Part shown: positions 1 through 10,930 of the stretch, piece by piece
Layout: each line of letters starts with the position of its first letter
Numbering within the stretch: the stretch's first letter is position 1
Assembly: GCA_018398585.1 (NCBI GenBank)
Contig: JAGTTD010000007.1
Span: 10,009,320 to 10,073,319, forward strand
Source: Simmondsia chinensis
Lineage: Eukaryota > Streptophyta > Magnoliopsida > Caryophyllales > Simmondsiaceae
Length of the DNA: 64,000 nucleotides
Direction: 5' to 3'
Made by a program: the position numbers and the translations under genes
Notes under the pieces: generated by a model
Seen by the model: only the letters and a program-made list of their open reading frames with translations
Database searches by the model: none
What the model was told of the DNA's origin: nothing

Positions 1-1047
1 AACCTGCAAAAAAAAGTTGAGTTTCGGTGGTAGAAAAAGAGAAAAATGATGAAAATAAGCGAATTGTGGCAAGTTGTAAAGAGGGCGGCAAATGAGCACA
101 TGGGAGTGAAGTTGTATAAATTTTTTATTGCATGTAATTCAAACCTTGTGTCCTATAAATAGAGGAGTTAGGAAAATGTTTTATCATGAATTCATTACCA
201 AAAAAAAAAAAAATTTGCAAAGTAGAAAAAAATAGAAATATAGTCGGATAGAAGAGGAAGGGAGAGAAAAGAAAGAGTTTGGTTTGTAATTTTTCAATTC
301 CAAGTTCTTTTCTATCCTTTTCTTGTTTAAGTTCATATATTTTGTCTTAGTTTTTCTTTATATTATATTTACTATGAACTAATTTTATTTTTTCAAGGCT
401 ATGATGCAGCCTAAGTTGTAATATATGGTCTTTTCTAATTCAACGCATTCAAAGTTTGTTTATTGCGCTGTTTGAGTGTTTATCAATATTCTTCATGAGT
501 TTTGAATCATTGGTCACTATTCAGAGCCTATAATGATTCATAAAGAGTCCAAGAGGAGACTTATAATGAATGCTAAAGTGATAAACACAAAAAATTGAGC
601 GAATGCTAGAGATAAAATAACGCAATTTATGTGGTTTTAAGTGAAAATCATGGATCTTCAAAACTTTTTTCTATGAGTTAATATGTAAAAGAGCATGCTA
701 AATATTGCTCGAGAAAGAATATTTAGTAAATTAGGATTTTCAACCATCAACATTTACTAACAACTTGAATACTGAGAATAGAAAGGCGTATTGGTACAAC
801 TAGGTGAAATCGGATGCCTTGAACCTTATTTAATCAGAAAAAATTTCTAAAAATTAGTAACCTAATTCAGTTCTTTTCATTTTGTTTGTTTTATTTCAAA
901 AACTACAATTTCGATTTTTCAAATAGTGCTGAAGCTACTAATTTCGGTAATCATTCATTAACAATCCTTGTGGGAACAATAATCTACTCCCTTCTGTATT
1001 ACTTGATATGACTTAGTGCACTTGCTACGTATACACCAAGCACATCA
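1..1047 (+). repeat. 5' LTR (truncated by window start) of the Athila-type derivative
   Basis: It matches 5871-6813 along its length with scattered substitutions. It ends in CACATCA directly before the primer-binding site. A full LTR would be about 1.28 kb, judged from the 3' copy after subtracting the inserted solo LTR. Confidence 0.8.
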
Positions 1048-1049
1048 AG

Positions 1050-1072
1050 TTTTTGGCACTGTTGCCAGGGAT
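1050..1072 (+). other. primer-binding site, tRNA-Asp type
   Basis: TTTTTGGCACTGTTGCCAGG follows the LTR end by 2 bases. It is a mutated form of the TGGCGCCGTTGCCGGGGA site typical of Athila elements, which is complementary to the 3' end of plant tRNA-Asp. CG dinucleotides have become CA, as expected for methylation-driven decay. Confidence 0.75.
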
Positions 1073-1676
1073 TGTACTTATTTGAGTGATATCGATACCA
1101 ACTAGTTTTGGTACTAATTTGATGTTGTTTATTAAAACTTGTAAATTTTGTTTAAAATTGAAGAAGAAATTTCTTTTCTTTCATTTATTTCATTCACTTG
1201 ATTTTATTTGTAATATTATTTTTTTTTACTTGTAAAATTTGTATAGCACCCTCCTTTAAAATTGTGTTTTTGTTAAGTTTTGTTAAATTTGTGTTGTTTT
1301 TATAGTGTTTCCTCTTTATTTTCATTTTTAAGGTTTTCAAAATATTAGTGTGACTACTCCTCCCCCCTTTAAAATTTTGTTTTTGTTAAGTTTTTGTATT
1401 AGATTGTTGTATTCTTAAGTGTTCTTATTAATTTTATCTGTCTTTTAACTTTTTAATTCATTTAGATAAGTTTTTCAAAGTTAAGTCAGTATATTTAAGT
1501 ATTTCAAAACATTAGTATTACTACCCTGCCCCTCTAAAATTTGGTTTTTGTTAAGTTTTGTGTTATAGTGTTGTATTTTTGTACTTTCTCATTATTTTTT
1601 TTTTTATCTTTCTTTTAACTTCTAAGTTTATTTTTTGTTTTCTAAAAATTTAACATAGAATATTGCTTGAGGGGAT

Positions 1677-2480
1677 GGCTAGAAACAACTATATGATACC
1701 TCAATACCAAGTTGTACCAAGAACACTATTGGGAATTCATGAAATTAATGCGTTATCTGTTCAACTCTCACTAATTTAAAAACAACTGGATAACATAAGT
1801 GTCAAAGTTGTTCGTACTCCTAGATGTGACTTTTGTGTAGTTAACCATGCTAGTACAGAGTGCCAAGTGGGCAACAACTTTTCGTCATTAGGATTTGAAC
1901 AAGATAACTACATGTCAAATTATCAACAAGCCTAATACAACCCTTACTCTAGCACCAACAGTTAGGGATGAATGAACCCTTTTAACTTTTCTTGGAACCA
2001 TCACAAAGCACCTTGATCATCCATTCATCCACCTCAAGAAAAGAATTATGATTTAGAAGAGACGTTTAGGAAGCTCATGCATTTTACTCAAGAAACTAGC
2101 TCTATCTTTAGAAATCAAGACGCTTCCATATGAAACTTAGAAATTTATATAGGGGCTACATTAGAGGAACTTCCTGAGAGTTCCAAAGATTCCTTGCTTT
2201 TTAATACCATCACCAACCCAAGGGAAAAAACTTAACGCCATAGCATTGAGGAATGGGGACACATTAGAGGAATCACCTCAATGTAAAATAACCCCCTTGA
2301 TCGACTCATTGCCACCAATGACCAAAGCCATCTTGACCGACCCACCACCACCAGTGATTGAAATAGAGTGTCGAGTTTGTCTAATGAAGTCAGAGGTTTT
2401 CGAAGCCAAGGGTCACTTTATAAAAAAATGCAGAAAAGATCGGAAAAGGAAATTTAAGTCGTGGCACATGTAGCTCAAGG
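1677..2480 (+). pseudogene. Athila gag C-terminal remnant
   Basis: Conceptual translation from the ATG at 1677 gives a Cys-rich segment (CDFCVVNHASTECQ), then an NPF-SW-NH segment and an acidic stretch ending in NLEIYIGATLEELPE. This order matches the C-terminal half of Athila Gag (zinc-knuckle-like region, NPGWRNHPNFSW segment, then EASI-NLE-QIGQLA). Stops interrupt it at several places. The frame from 2246 continues as a short tail with a second Cys-rich stretch before coding similarity ends at about 2480. The N-terminal Gag domain and all of pol are missing. Confidence 0.6.
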
Positions 2481-2646
2481 ATCCCATCATTAGAGAAGGT
2501 AGAGGTGGTCGTGTAATGAAGGGTACAAAGAAGATCCATGGAAGAAAATGGTTATTGAGAGTGGATGGAGGAAACTCCATTCTCTTTCAGGATACAGGAT
2601 AGAACATCATCAAAAAGTCAAGCTAACGACTATAACTTCAGCACTT

Positions 2647-2664
2647 CTTGGGAGGCAACCCAAG
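2647..2664 (+). other. conserved hairpin at the pol/3'UTR junction of Athila-type elements
   Basis: The stem CTTGGG/CCCAAG closes an AGGCAA hexaloop. The same structure with two changed base pairs occurs in the minus-strand Athila element at 34527-34544. It lies where coding similarity stops and the 3' untranslated region starts. Confidence 0.6.
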
Positions 2665-3494
2665 TTTTCATTTCCCTACTTCTTTCTTTTAATTTTGTTT
2701 AATTTTTATTATTTTCTAATATATTTTGTGCATTTTGTTCAACATGCCTTTTTTTATAAACAAGTTTGGGGGTACCTTGATGACAAACATTTACCGTCAA
2801 ATAAGGAACCCTCAAACATGGGAAGTATCTCTCACCTACTGCTTCGTTCCTTATATTTCTTTTAACATTGAGGACAATGTTAATTTTAAGTTTGTGGGTG
2901 GGAAAGACATTTTATCACCTTTTTTTAAAATTTTGAACAAACTTTTTTGGAAAGTTTTCTTGTCTAGTCCTATTTTATCTTTTAGAGTCAGCATTAGTAC
3001 CTCTTAGAGCTTGGAGCCTTTTTATGGGGATGTAGATGTTGTTAGCCAACAAAAGGATTTTCTATTTTCTGTAGTTTAGATCATTAGTCTTTTTAAATTT
3101 TATTTTGAAATGTTTTTTGAGATCTTATCATCATGCTTTTTAGGCAATTTTTCTACTCTTTAGCTCATTCGCTTTAATTGGACTTGAATAACTTGATAAT
3201 TAATTGTTTTTGTATTCTAATCACGAAATATGATCTATTCTAAGGCACTATCTTGATAAAACCATGGTGTTTGAGTTCACCAGTTAACATGGGTGTTTTA
3301 TCTTTCTTTTTGATTAAAAGATGCCCAAATTTGAATGGATTACATTAGTATTATCATTTGCATAATAAATTTTGAAGAGTTATACCTAAGTCTAAGTAAA
3401 AGACAAATATGAAAAAAAAACCAGAAACTGAGGGAAGCATCTCTAAGCACCACTATCATATATAAACATTTTAAGATATATGCTGCCCAACATA

Positions 3495-3772
3495 AGGGCA
3501 TCTCAGTGGTGGCGTCTCCTATCCATACGGTCATCGCCTAGGGTCAGGAGTTTGATTCTCGCTGAAGATATACTCATGCAGTCATAATGAGGGCATCTCA
3601 GTGGTGGCGTCTCTTACCCATGCAGTCATCGCCTAGGGGTTAGGAGTTCGATTCTTACGGAAGATATACTGACGGTCATATTGAGGAGGCCTCAGTAGTG
3701 GCTTCTCTTACCCATGCGGTCATCGCCCAGGTGTAAGGAGTTTGATTGTCCTTGAACATATAGTCATGGGCT
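3495..3772 (+). repeat. three tandem tRNA-like (SINE-head-like) units of about 90-95 bp
   Basis: Units at about 3495-3588, 3590-3684 and 3685-3772 each contain a CTCAGTGGTGGCG-type block followed about 50 bases later by a B-box-like block: GAGTTTGATTCTC, GAGTTCGATTCTT and GAGTTTGATTGTC. The pair resembles the internal A and B boxes of a tRNA-derived pol III promoter. No cloverleaf or 3' body was recognised. They sit in the 3' untranslated region of the Athila-type derivative. Whether they came from a SINE or arose locally is not clear. Confidence 0.5.
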
Positions 3773-4150
3773 AAGGATGACTACGGCAGATTAGTCCCTC
3801 ATAATTACAAAAAAAGAAAGGGGGAAGAAAATTATGTGCATAACTTTTACGGTTGGGCAAATTTGAGAAGTCTTGTTGTGAGTGGTATGATTTTTGTCTT
3901 CTATTTGGTTTGAATTTCTTGAGATTAGAAAGAACGGATAAACTTAATTTGCTCAGCCAACTTTTGAATTCAGTCACCTAGGTGATTGACGCGTTTTTCC
4001 TTAGGAAGATTATTTTGCCTTTAGAACCTTAAACCCTGAGCCTCATTCTTCTCAAATAGAAGTATACTTGCTTTGAATTGTGATAAATTCATAAAAAGCA
4101 TAAGATCCTGCGCTCTCACGATTAGCCTCGCTCGAGAACGAGCAAGATTT

Positions 4151-4166
4151 AAGTTTGGGGGTATTT
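4151..4166 (+). other. polypurine tract of the Athila-type derivative
   Basis: AAGTTTGGGGGTATTT directly precedes the 3' LTR start (TGATAAG). AAGTTTGGGGGT is the usual form of this tract in Athila elements. Confidence 0.65.
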
Positions 4167-6813
4167 TGATAAGTCCAATTTAGTATATAATTATTCATAT
4201 CTTTTAGGTTAAATTACTAGCCTTTTTACACCTAATTTTGCTCGCTTTTGCTCTTTTCCGCTCCTATTGTTATTTCTTTGCAAAAGCTCATTTTATACTA
4301 AATTTTGCTAGGTTTTATCATCAATTTCAATAAGTGAATACAAGATACATCAAACAAAAGCTAAAAATAGGCAAAATACATAAAATGTACTCCGTAATGC
4401 AAGGAAAGAACAGGAACATGTACAACTTCTTGCAATTTGCTATTTTGGGCCACAAAACAAGCAAATTGATGCGTTTCATGTTTATCCATCTTTTAATTAT
4501 TTTACACCTATTTAATTATAATTTTACACTCATTTTGGCAATTTTTATGTTTAACAGGTTTGAAATTAAAGTTCCGAAAATTGTCAAATGTTGGTGCAAA
4601 TAAGTCAAATTCGATGCGTAAACAAGTAAATCAAGCCAATCGAGATTCGAGACAAGAAGTAACAGCCCTGTTCGCACCGCTACAGTACCCCGTTCGGTAC
4701 TGTTCATCATCTTCAACCCATGCGCCGCTACAGTAACCAGGCCAACGGACCCCAACAGCCCAGCCCAAACCAGCCCGTCACCACCAGCCGCAGACCCCAG
4801 CTCGACCCAACACCGGCCCAGATTCCGGCCCAGCTCGAGCCATCTTCAACCTCCGGCCCAGACTCCCGCACAGCCAAGCACCAGCCCGTCACCACCTCGG
4901 CCCACCACGGCACCGACTTAGGGTTTCCCTAGGTTCGATTATAAGAACGAGAGGAGGGGTCGCTGGTGGGGGAGGTCTGTTCGCCGCTGCTGAGCACCGC
5001 CCCTTGTTTCTCTATCCTCTCTCCTCTCAGCTCTTTCTCTTCTTTTTCAGACTTTTATTTTGCTTTTTTTTTCCTTCCTTTTTCGTTAAATTGGAACGAG
5101 AGCGGAATTAGCGTGAAGACCGACATGAGCTCGTTGATCTCCTCCTTCACCGGATCATCCTTGATGGAGAGCTAACTCGCTCTCTGGGGTTAGATGAAAT
5201 CTTAGCCTTTACTTTTGTTTACTTTTAATTCGGGTTAATTTCATTATTTACATAAATTGCTTGGTTGAGATAAATACTTTGAAGTATTATGTTTTTATTG
5301 TTTATTCAATTGATATAATTAATCAAGCAATAGTATTAACTGAATTGTTAATTAAAGCCTATCTTCCCTATGCTTTAGTTAGATAGGGTCAATACGTGAT
5401 AATTAGCAATACGTTAGGTGAAGCCTATTTTCCTTACGCTTTACTTAGATAGGGTCAATACGCAATACTAGCAACATTACCTTAGTAGGTTGAAGCTTGT
5501 AGCCTAAACCACTACCCGTGTAATAATCAATAATCTCAATTTAAAAGTTAACGCAAAAGTAATTGGCTAACGATGGATTCGAAACCCTATGTTCCAATTT
5601 AATACACTTTTTCGATTAGAAGTAGATTTCTTTAGTTTAATTGTTATTTCTTTAGATTAATTAATACAAAAATCTCTCAATTTTATTCAAATCAATCTAA
5701 GTCATAGAGTTAATTCATGCACTCTTAGTCCCTGTGGTTCGATATCCTCTCGCCCTACACTTTAATTTAGGTGTGTTTAATAGATAGGGTTTTATATTAA
5801 ATTTTGATAGACGTAGAAAAACACATCAGAAATCAAAAGCAAGAACATCTTTATCACTTCAGGAACAACTTCAGCCTGCAAGAAAAGCTGAGTTTGGGCG
5901 GCAGAAAGAAGAGAACAATGATGAAAATAAGCAAATTGTGGCAAGTTGCAAAGCGGGCAACAAAATGAGCAAATGGGTGCGAACTGGTATAAGTTTTATA
6001 TTTTATGTAATTTCAACCTCATTTACTATAAATAGGGGAGTTAGGAAAGTGTTGAAAAGTGTTTTATCATCAATTCATTCAGGAAAAAAAAAAAAAAAAC
6101 CAATACAAAGTAGAAAAAAAATAGAAAAAATTCAGATAGAAGAAGGGAGAGAAAAGAAAGAGTTTAGTCAAGGCTATGGTATAGCCTAAATTGTAATATA
6201 CACTCTTTTATAATTTAACGTATTCAAAGTTTGTTTATTGGGTTGTTTGAGTGTTTATCAACGTTTTTCATGAGTTTTAAATGCTTGATCACCATGCAAG
6301 GCCTATAATGATTCATAATAAGTCTGAGAGGAGATTTATGATGAATGCGAAAGTGATAAACACTAAAAATTGAACGAATGCTAGAGATAGATTAATGCAA
6401 TTTTTGTGGTCTTAAGTGAAACCATGGATCTTCAAATCCCTTTTCTATGAGTTACTATGTAGAAGAGCATGCTAAATGTTGCTCAAGAGAGAATATTTAT
6501 TAAATTAGGATTTTTTACCATCAACATTTAATAACGACTTGAATACCAAGAATAGAAAGGCGTATTGATGCAACTAGGTGAAATCGGATGCCTTAGACCT
6601 TATTTAATCAGAAAACTTTCTAAAAATCTGTAACCTAATTTAGTTCTTTTCATTTTGTTTGTTTCATTTCAAAAACTACAATTTTGGTTTTTCAAATGGT
6701 GCCGAAGCTACTAATTTTAGTACGCATTCAATAACGTGGGAACGATAATCTACTCACTTCTTTATTGCTTGATATTACTTAGTGCACTTGCTAAGCATAC
6801 ACCAAGCACATCG
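4167..6813 (+). repeat. 3' LTR of the Athila-type derivative, interrupted by a solo LTR
   Basis: It runs from TGATAAG to CACATCG (CACATCA in the 5' copy). The LTR proper is 4167-4466 plus about 5829-6813. Positions 5871-6813 match 1-1047. Homopolymer A tracts near 6085 differ in length between the two LTRs. Confidence 0.75.
4467..5828 (+). mobile_element. solo LTR of the Athila gag-pro family inserted in another LTR
   Basis: It starts TGATGCG and ends ACACATCA and is homologous, in reverse orientation, to both LTRs of the element at 31819-39301. No internal sequence is present. Flanking 5-mers are CAAAT (4462-4466) and GAAAT (5829-5833), a one-mismatch target duplication. The middle part, about 4640-4930, is diverged relative to the other two copies. 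It is a product of LTR-LTR recombination in a family that is also present nearly complete in the window. Confidence 0.8.
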
Positions 6814-6829
6814 CTTGACCAGGCCACCC

Positions 6830-7530
6830 CATATCCCTTCTCAACAAGGATATCTTTCCCATTGGAGAGGCTAGGGGTCAGTAGAGGGCTAGCATTTTAG
6901 CAGCTAGGTTTGGATGCTTCTCCTGGGTTCCAAAGATTAGAAATATTGGCTCATCTCCCCATTTAGTCTTTGGCCATGGATGCCAACCACCAAGAAGCAA
7001 TCTCACTTATAAGGGCCCCGAAGGAAGGCCCCAAGGTGGCACCCTCCATCATCAGATAGCTCGAAGCACTAGAAGGAGTTTTCATTAGGATCTTCCAGGA
7101 GGTCCCACTTCTCCTCTAGCAAAAGCGGTATTGTCAGGTTCCATCAGGGATCTTCGACACTCAAGAGGCCTTGGGGGCTTGTAACTTCTATTTGAGGAAC
7201 TCTAGTTGCTAAGAAGACCCAAGGCGAACAAGCTTAAGATATCAGGAGTCTGAAGGACTAGATCCATTAGTTAGAACAGTAGCTGAACCAGCTGAAGGAT
7301 CAGCCTTCATCTCTTAAGGAGCGACGTTCTCTTTAAGATTCAAGAGTCCAGGAACTAGAAAAAATGGTAGTAGAGGCACAAAGAGAACAACAGATGCTTC
7401 AAGAAGAAGTCATTTCTTTAGATTCATAGTTAATTGAGGCAACCAACCAGTTGTCATCCCTAGAAGAGTCATTCGATATGATAAGGACTCGGCTCTTTTA
7501 AAAGTGTATAGAAGACATAGGCAACAAGTG
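6830..7530 (+). pseudogene. antisense ORF remnant of Tat-type element, coiled-coil
   Basis: On the strand opposite to pol there is a decayed frame with blocks such as AMDANHQEAISLIRAPKEGP, followed by a long heptad-like stretch (VQELEKMVVEAQREQQMLQ, then SLDS and ATNQLSSLEESFD) ending near 7500. Stops interrupt it (TAG in place of CAG in several places). Tat-lineage elements are known to carry antisense ORFs between pol and the 3' LTR, so position and orientation fit. The sequence itself was not matched to a known antisense ORF protein. Confidence 0.45.
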
Positions 7531-7699
7531 GAATTCTTGTACTGTTTTGTAATTACCATGTACTTCTCTTTTATTAATGAAATACATATTTGTCTAATTA
7601 TGTCTCTTAGTCTTGAGGTTCTTTTCTCAGTATATAATTTTAGCAACTGAAGGATCATTAGTTCGATCCTCAAGAACTGATATTAAAATTGAGCCTATA

Positions 7700-8474
7700 A
7701 CTAACAGAATCTAAAATTCAGAACTTCTTTGTTAGAATCCAAATTGAAGACACATATTTCTTTAAGAACCTTCCATTAATGGACCTAGGATGCATTCTTC
7801 CATCCAGGTCTTGAAGCAAGTAGTCATTACCCCCAAATACTTTTATCACTCTGAATGAACCCTCCCAATTTGGGCACCATTTTCCAGAGAGATGGTCCTT
7901 CTAGTCAATGGATAAACCACTTTCTAAACCAAGTCCCCTAGGTCAAAGGACCTTGGTTTGACCTTCTTGTTATAGGCTTTACCACTCTTCTCTTTTACTT
8001 CTTCAACTTGTGAAGAGCATCAAGCATATCTTGATCTAAGTTAGTTAATTCGTCCATCAGAGCTTGCTCGCCTCACGTTCAGAGAACTTTTTTTAATGAG
8101 CCAGCCTAATAGACTGAGTCGTTACTTTAATTAGAAGTACAACATCAAGGCCATACGTTAAACGGAAGGGAGTTGTCCTAGTAGCATCTTGTTTGGACGT
8201 TCTACAAGCCCATAGAGAATCAAGTAGCAACTCATGCCACCTTCTAGGATTATCTTCAATCATTTTCTCTTATAGAATCTTATTAGTTGATTTAGCTTGG
8301 CCATTTGCTTGGGCATAATAAGGAGTTGAGTTCAAAATTTCAATATTGAAAATCTTAGTAAATTCCTTAACCTTAGACCCACTGAAAACCTTTGTTAAGT
8401 AGCTTGGCCATTTGATCAAAAACTTAGCGTGGCCATTTGCTTGGGCATAATAACGATTAAGGTTTAGAGGATTC
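7700..8474 (-). pseudogene. Tat-type integrase, C-terminal half
   Basis: The conceptual minus-strand translation includes STPYYAQANGQAKS (the STPYYPQANGQ motif that precedes the catalytic Glu), then RRWHELLLDSLWACRTS, TTPFRLTYGLDVVLL and a basic segment with KWSPNWEGP-like spacing. These follow the usual integrase order of core end, GPY-type segment and C-terminal tail. It joins across the LARD insertion to 16159-16600. A 23-bp piece of the PYYAQANGQ region is repeated at 8298-8320 and 8430-8452. Frameshifts are present. Confidence 0.65.
8290..8452. repeat. local duplication inside the Tat integrase fragment
   Basis: A 23-base block (TGGCCATTTGCTTGGGCATA plus ATA) occurs at 8298-8320 and again at 8430-8452. 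A shorter partial copy lies at 8402-8415. The second copy is about 20 bases from the LARD insertion point. Confidence 0.7.
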
Positions 8475-8599
8475 TATTGGTAACCTATAATTGAGCAGCT
8501 TGCTACTGTAGATGGGTAAGTAGGCTATACAAACAATTATTTAGATAACAATTATTTGTAACGACACCCCAAAAGTATCAAAACAAAAACGTAATTTGC

Positions 8600-8760
8600 C
8601 CACCTCTTCACAACGTTACTCGCCCATTTCCTCCACAGTGTTACTCGCCCACTTCCTCCACAACATTACTCGCCCACTTTACCAAACAACATTACCCGCC
8701 CGCTTCCTCCACAATGTTACTCGCCCACTTTACCCAACAATATTACTCACCCACCTTGTC
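8600..8760 (+). repeat. about 25-bp tandem array in the LTR (5' copy)
   Basis: Successive TTACTCGCCCA blocks start at 8617, 8642, 8667, 8693 and 8717. The array lies upstream of the TATA-like box, in the U3 part of the LTR. The 3' LTR has a longer array of the same unit at 15500-15695. Confidence 0.75.
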
Positions 8761-8843
8761 TAATTTACCACACGAATAACCAAAGGATATAATCAAATAT
8801 ATTTATCCAAAAAAGTGATACTCATCCACCCACTCCCTCTTCT

Positions 8844-8856
8844 ATAAAAAGGGAAA
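8844..8856 (+). promoter_or_regulatory. TATA-like box in LARD LTR
   Basis: TATAAAAAGGG follows the short tandem array. The matching site in the 3' LTR is TATAAAAATGG at about 15770. Position within U3 suits the LTR promoter. Assigned on sequence alone. Confidence 0.5.
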
Positions 8857-9235
8857 AAGAGGGAGAATAAAGGGGGCACATGAGAGGAGAGATGGAGGCC
8901 TCCTTCTCTTTGTTCACCCCATTCCTATGACCACCTCTCCGGAGCTATAATCGTTCAAATGCCTTACTCCTCTCAGGCTAGCTATTTTATATCTATTATG
9001 TCTATTTATTACTTATCCTTATTTACTATTTCATGGTATTGATACTGACTTGAGCGTTGGAGAGGTCCCTTGTGGGTTACTCCACGGGCCCGTCTAACCG
9101 TTTATTTGATCTCGTAGGAAATATCAAGTCGGGCATATAACTAGAGCTTGAGTTCAACTCATCCTAACTAAACCCAACTCATACAAAACTCCAAAATAAA
9201 AAAAATAAGCACACTGGCCAAATTCATGACAAACA

Positions 9236-9256
9236 TATTGGCGTTGTCTGTGGGAA
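9236..9256 (+). other. primer-binding site of LARD-like element
   Basis: TATTGGCGTTGTCTGTGGGA directly follows the 5' LTR. It is close to the TTGGCGCCGTCTGTGGGA site used by Tat-type elements, with one CC to TT change. Confidence 0.65.
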
Positions 9257-9322
9257 GAATCATAAGCTCACGCCTGGCTTGGTGTTTCTCTTAATATTCA
9301 AACATTTTTAGTATCATTCGAG

Positions 9323-9657
9323 TTTTGACGATGTTGGTTGCTTAGTGATTCTATGGTCTGACGTCTTGTGTAGTGGTACTCATTGCTTTTACTCCCTACA
9401 TGCTTGCCTTGTGTTGAATGTCGACTCTTTCCCTTACAGACTTGTTTGCTTTTTGCTTTTACTCTTGTTTCCATGCTTTCCATGCTTTTCTTGCTCTCCA
9501 TGCTCCATACTCTGATGCTCTCATGCTTGTGAGGTTAAGGGTCCTCGAAAATAGCCTCTCGTTAGGGTATCACCCTGAAGGGTAAGGCTGCGTACATCCT
9601 ACCCCTCCCAGACCTTGCATATGCGGGAGTCCTTGAGGCACTAGCCTGTTGTTGTTG
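9323..9657 (+). mobile_element. SINE-tail retroposon with unrelated 5' sequence (copy a)
   Basis: Target duplications TTTTAGTATCATTCGAG (9306-9322) and TTTTAATATCATTCAAG (9658-9674) match at 15 of 17 positions. The last 128 bp (from GGTTAAGGGTCCTCG at 9533) resemble the 3' body of Au-type SINEs: GGTAAGGCTGCGTACATCC, CCCTCCCAGACC, GCGGGAGTCC, then a (TTG)n end. The first 210 bp have no counterpart in the three other copies in the window and lack a B box. Confidence 0.7.
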
Positions 9658-9814
9658 TTTTAATATCATTCAAGGTAATTTTCAACACTTTTTGAGTATT
9701 TATCACGTTTTTCTAATAAAAATGAGCCTATTCAAACAAAGTAAGTCAAAAAAGTTCCCTACTATTCTTTGGAGCACTTTTAAACATATTCATACAAGCA
9801 AAGAAGTATGTTTG

Positions 9815-10930
9815 AGTAAGTCGAGTATTATGACATACTTTTTACCTCTTTCTTATCTTTCCTTAGATCAAAAATTTGAAAGAACATTATAGCTAAATAG
9901 GACTCTTCAAAAGCTTCATTTCGATATAGAATTCAATCTGTAACTCGAAACGGATTAAAAGTTATCACCGTTTTAATTTACAAGGTATAACTACCACACT
10001 TACGGAATTCGCCTAGTTCATATTTGCCCTCACTTTCATATTTTATTCGATCAAAAACTCAAAAATGTATTATAGTTGCATAGAACTCTTCAAGAGCTTC
10101 ATTTTGAAATGCAAGTTAATCCGTAAACTCTTCACGGATTAAAAGTTATACTTGTTTTAAGTTATAAGGTATAACTACCGCACATACGAAATTTGCCTAG
10201 TTCATATTTTCACCTTTCTTTCATATTTTATTTAATCAAAAACTAAAAAACTTAATATAGTTGCATAGAACTCTTTAAGAGCTTCATTTTGATATGCAAC
10301 TCAATCTGTAACTATTTGCAGATTAAAAGTTGTGCTTGTTTTAAGTTACAAGATACGTTATATAACAACCACAATCGGAATTCACCCAGTTAATATTTTC
10401 ACCTCCTTTGCATGTTCTATTTGAAACAAAGCCTTAAAAATCATCATAGTTACGTAAAACTCTTTTAGATATTCGTTTTGATATATAGTACAATCCGTAA
10501 TGTTTCGTGGATTAAAAGCTATCCTTGTTTTAAATTACGAGGTAAGTTACGTAACTACTACACGCGGAATTTGCCCACTTCATCTTTTCACTTCTTTCTT
10601 ATGTTTTCTTTGCTCAAAAACCTAAAAAATCATCATTGGTTTCTAGAACTCCTTGATAGCTTCATTTTGATATGTAATGCAACCTGTAAATATGCACGGT
10701 TAAAAGTTATGCTCATTTTAAATCAAAGGTTCAAGTTGTATACCCACTACATGGGTAAAATGCCCACTTCATTTTTTCACCTACTTTTTATGTTTTCTTT
10801 GATCAAAAACTCTAAATATTATCATAGTTATACAGAACTTTTCAAAAGCTCCATTTTGGTGTCTGATTTGACTCATAACTCCCTACAAGTGAAAAGTTAT
10901 GTGCACCTAAAATTCCACAACCCGGCGAAT
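9815..10930 (+). repeat. tandem array, about 185-bp unit, six copies
   Basis: The landmark GGATTAAAAGTTAT recurs at about 9952, 10136, 10320, 10509, 10699 and 10890, i.e. every 184-191 bp. Each unit also carries CAAAAAC...AGAACTCTTCAAGAGCTTC and a GTTCATATTTTCACC block. Units are clearly diverged. It lies inside the LARD-like element and is not coding, although a 165-codon frame happens to be open at 10478-10975. Confidence 0.8.

Larger units (their letters stand above)
1..6813 (+). mobile_element. Athila-type Ty3/gypsy deletion derivative, 5' end outside window
   Basis: Positions 1-1047 are repeated at about 5871-6813, which gives two LTRs in the same orientation. The first is followed by a degenerate primer-binding site of the Athila type and the second is preceded by a purine-rich tract. 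The internal region (1048-4166) keeps only the C-terminal part of gag, then jumps to 3' untranslated sequence. I find no protease, RT, RNase H or integrase, so this is a non-autonomous deletion derivative. The 3' LTR carries an inserted solo LTR (4467-5828). Its right end abuts the decayed Tat-type element, so it was probably inserted into that element. The target duplication cannot be checked because the left end is outside the window. Confidence 0.8.
8475..9235 (+). repeat. 5' LTR of LARD-like element
   Basis: It matches 15333-16158. The first dinucleotide is TA here and TG in the 3' copy. It contains at least five copies of a unit of about 25 bp (GTTACTCGCCCACTTCCTCC form) at about 8600-8760. 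Further in is a TATAAAAAGGG promoter-like box at 8844-8855, and the LTR ends ACAAACA. Confidence 0.8.

Noticed and set aside
3495..3772. functional tRNA genes
   Set aside because: A and B boxes are recognisable but no acceptor stem or full cloverleaf could be drawn.
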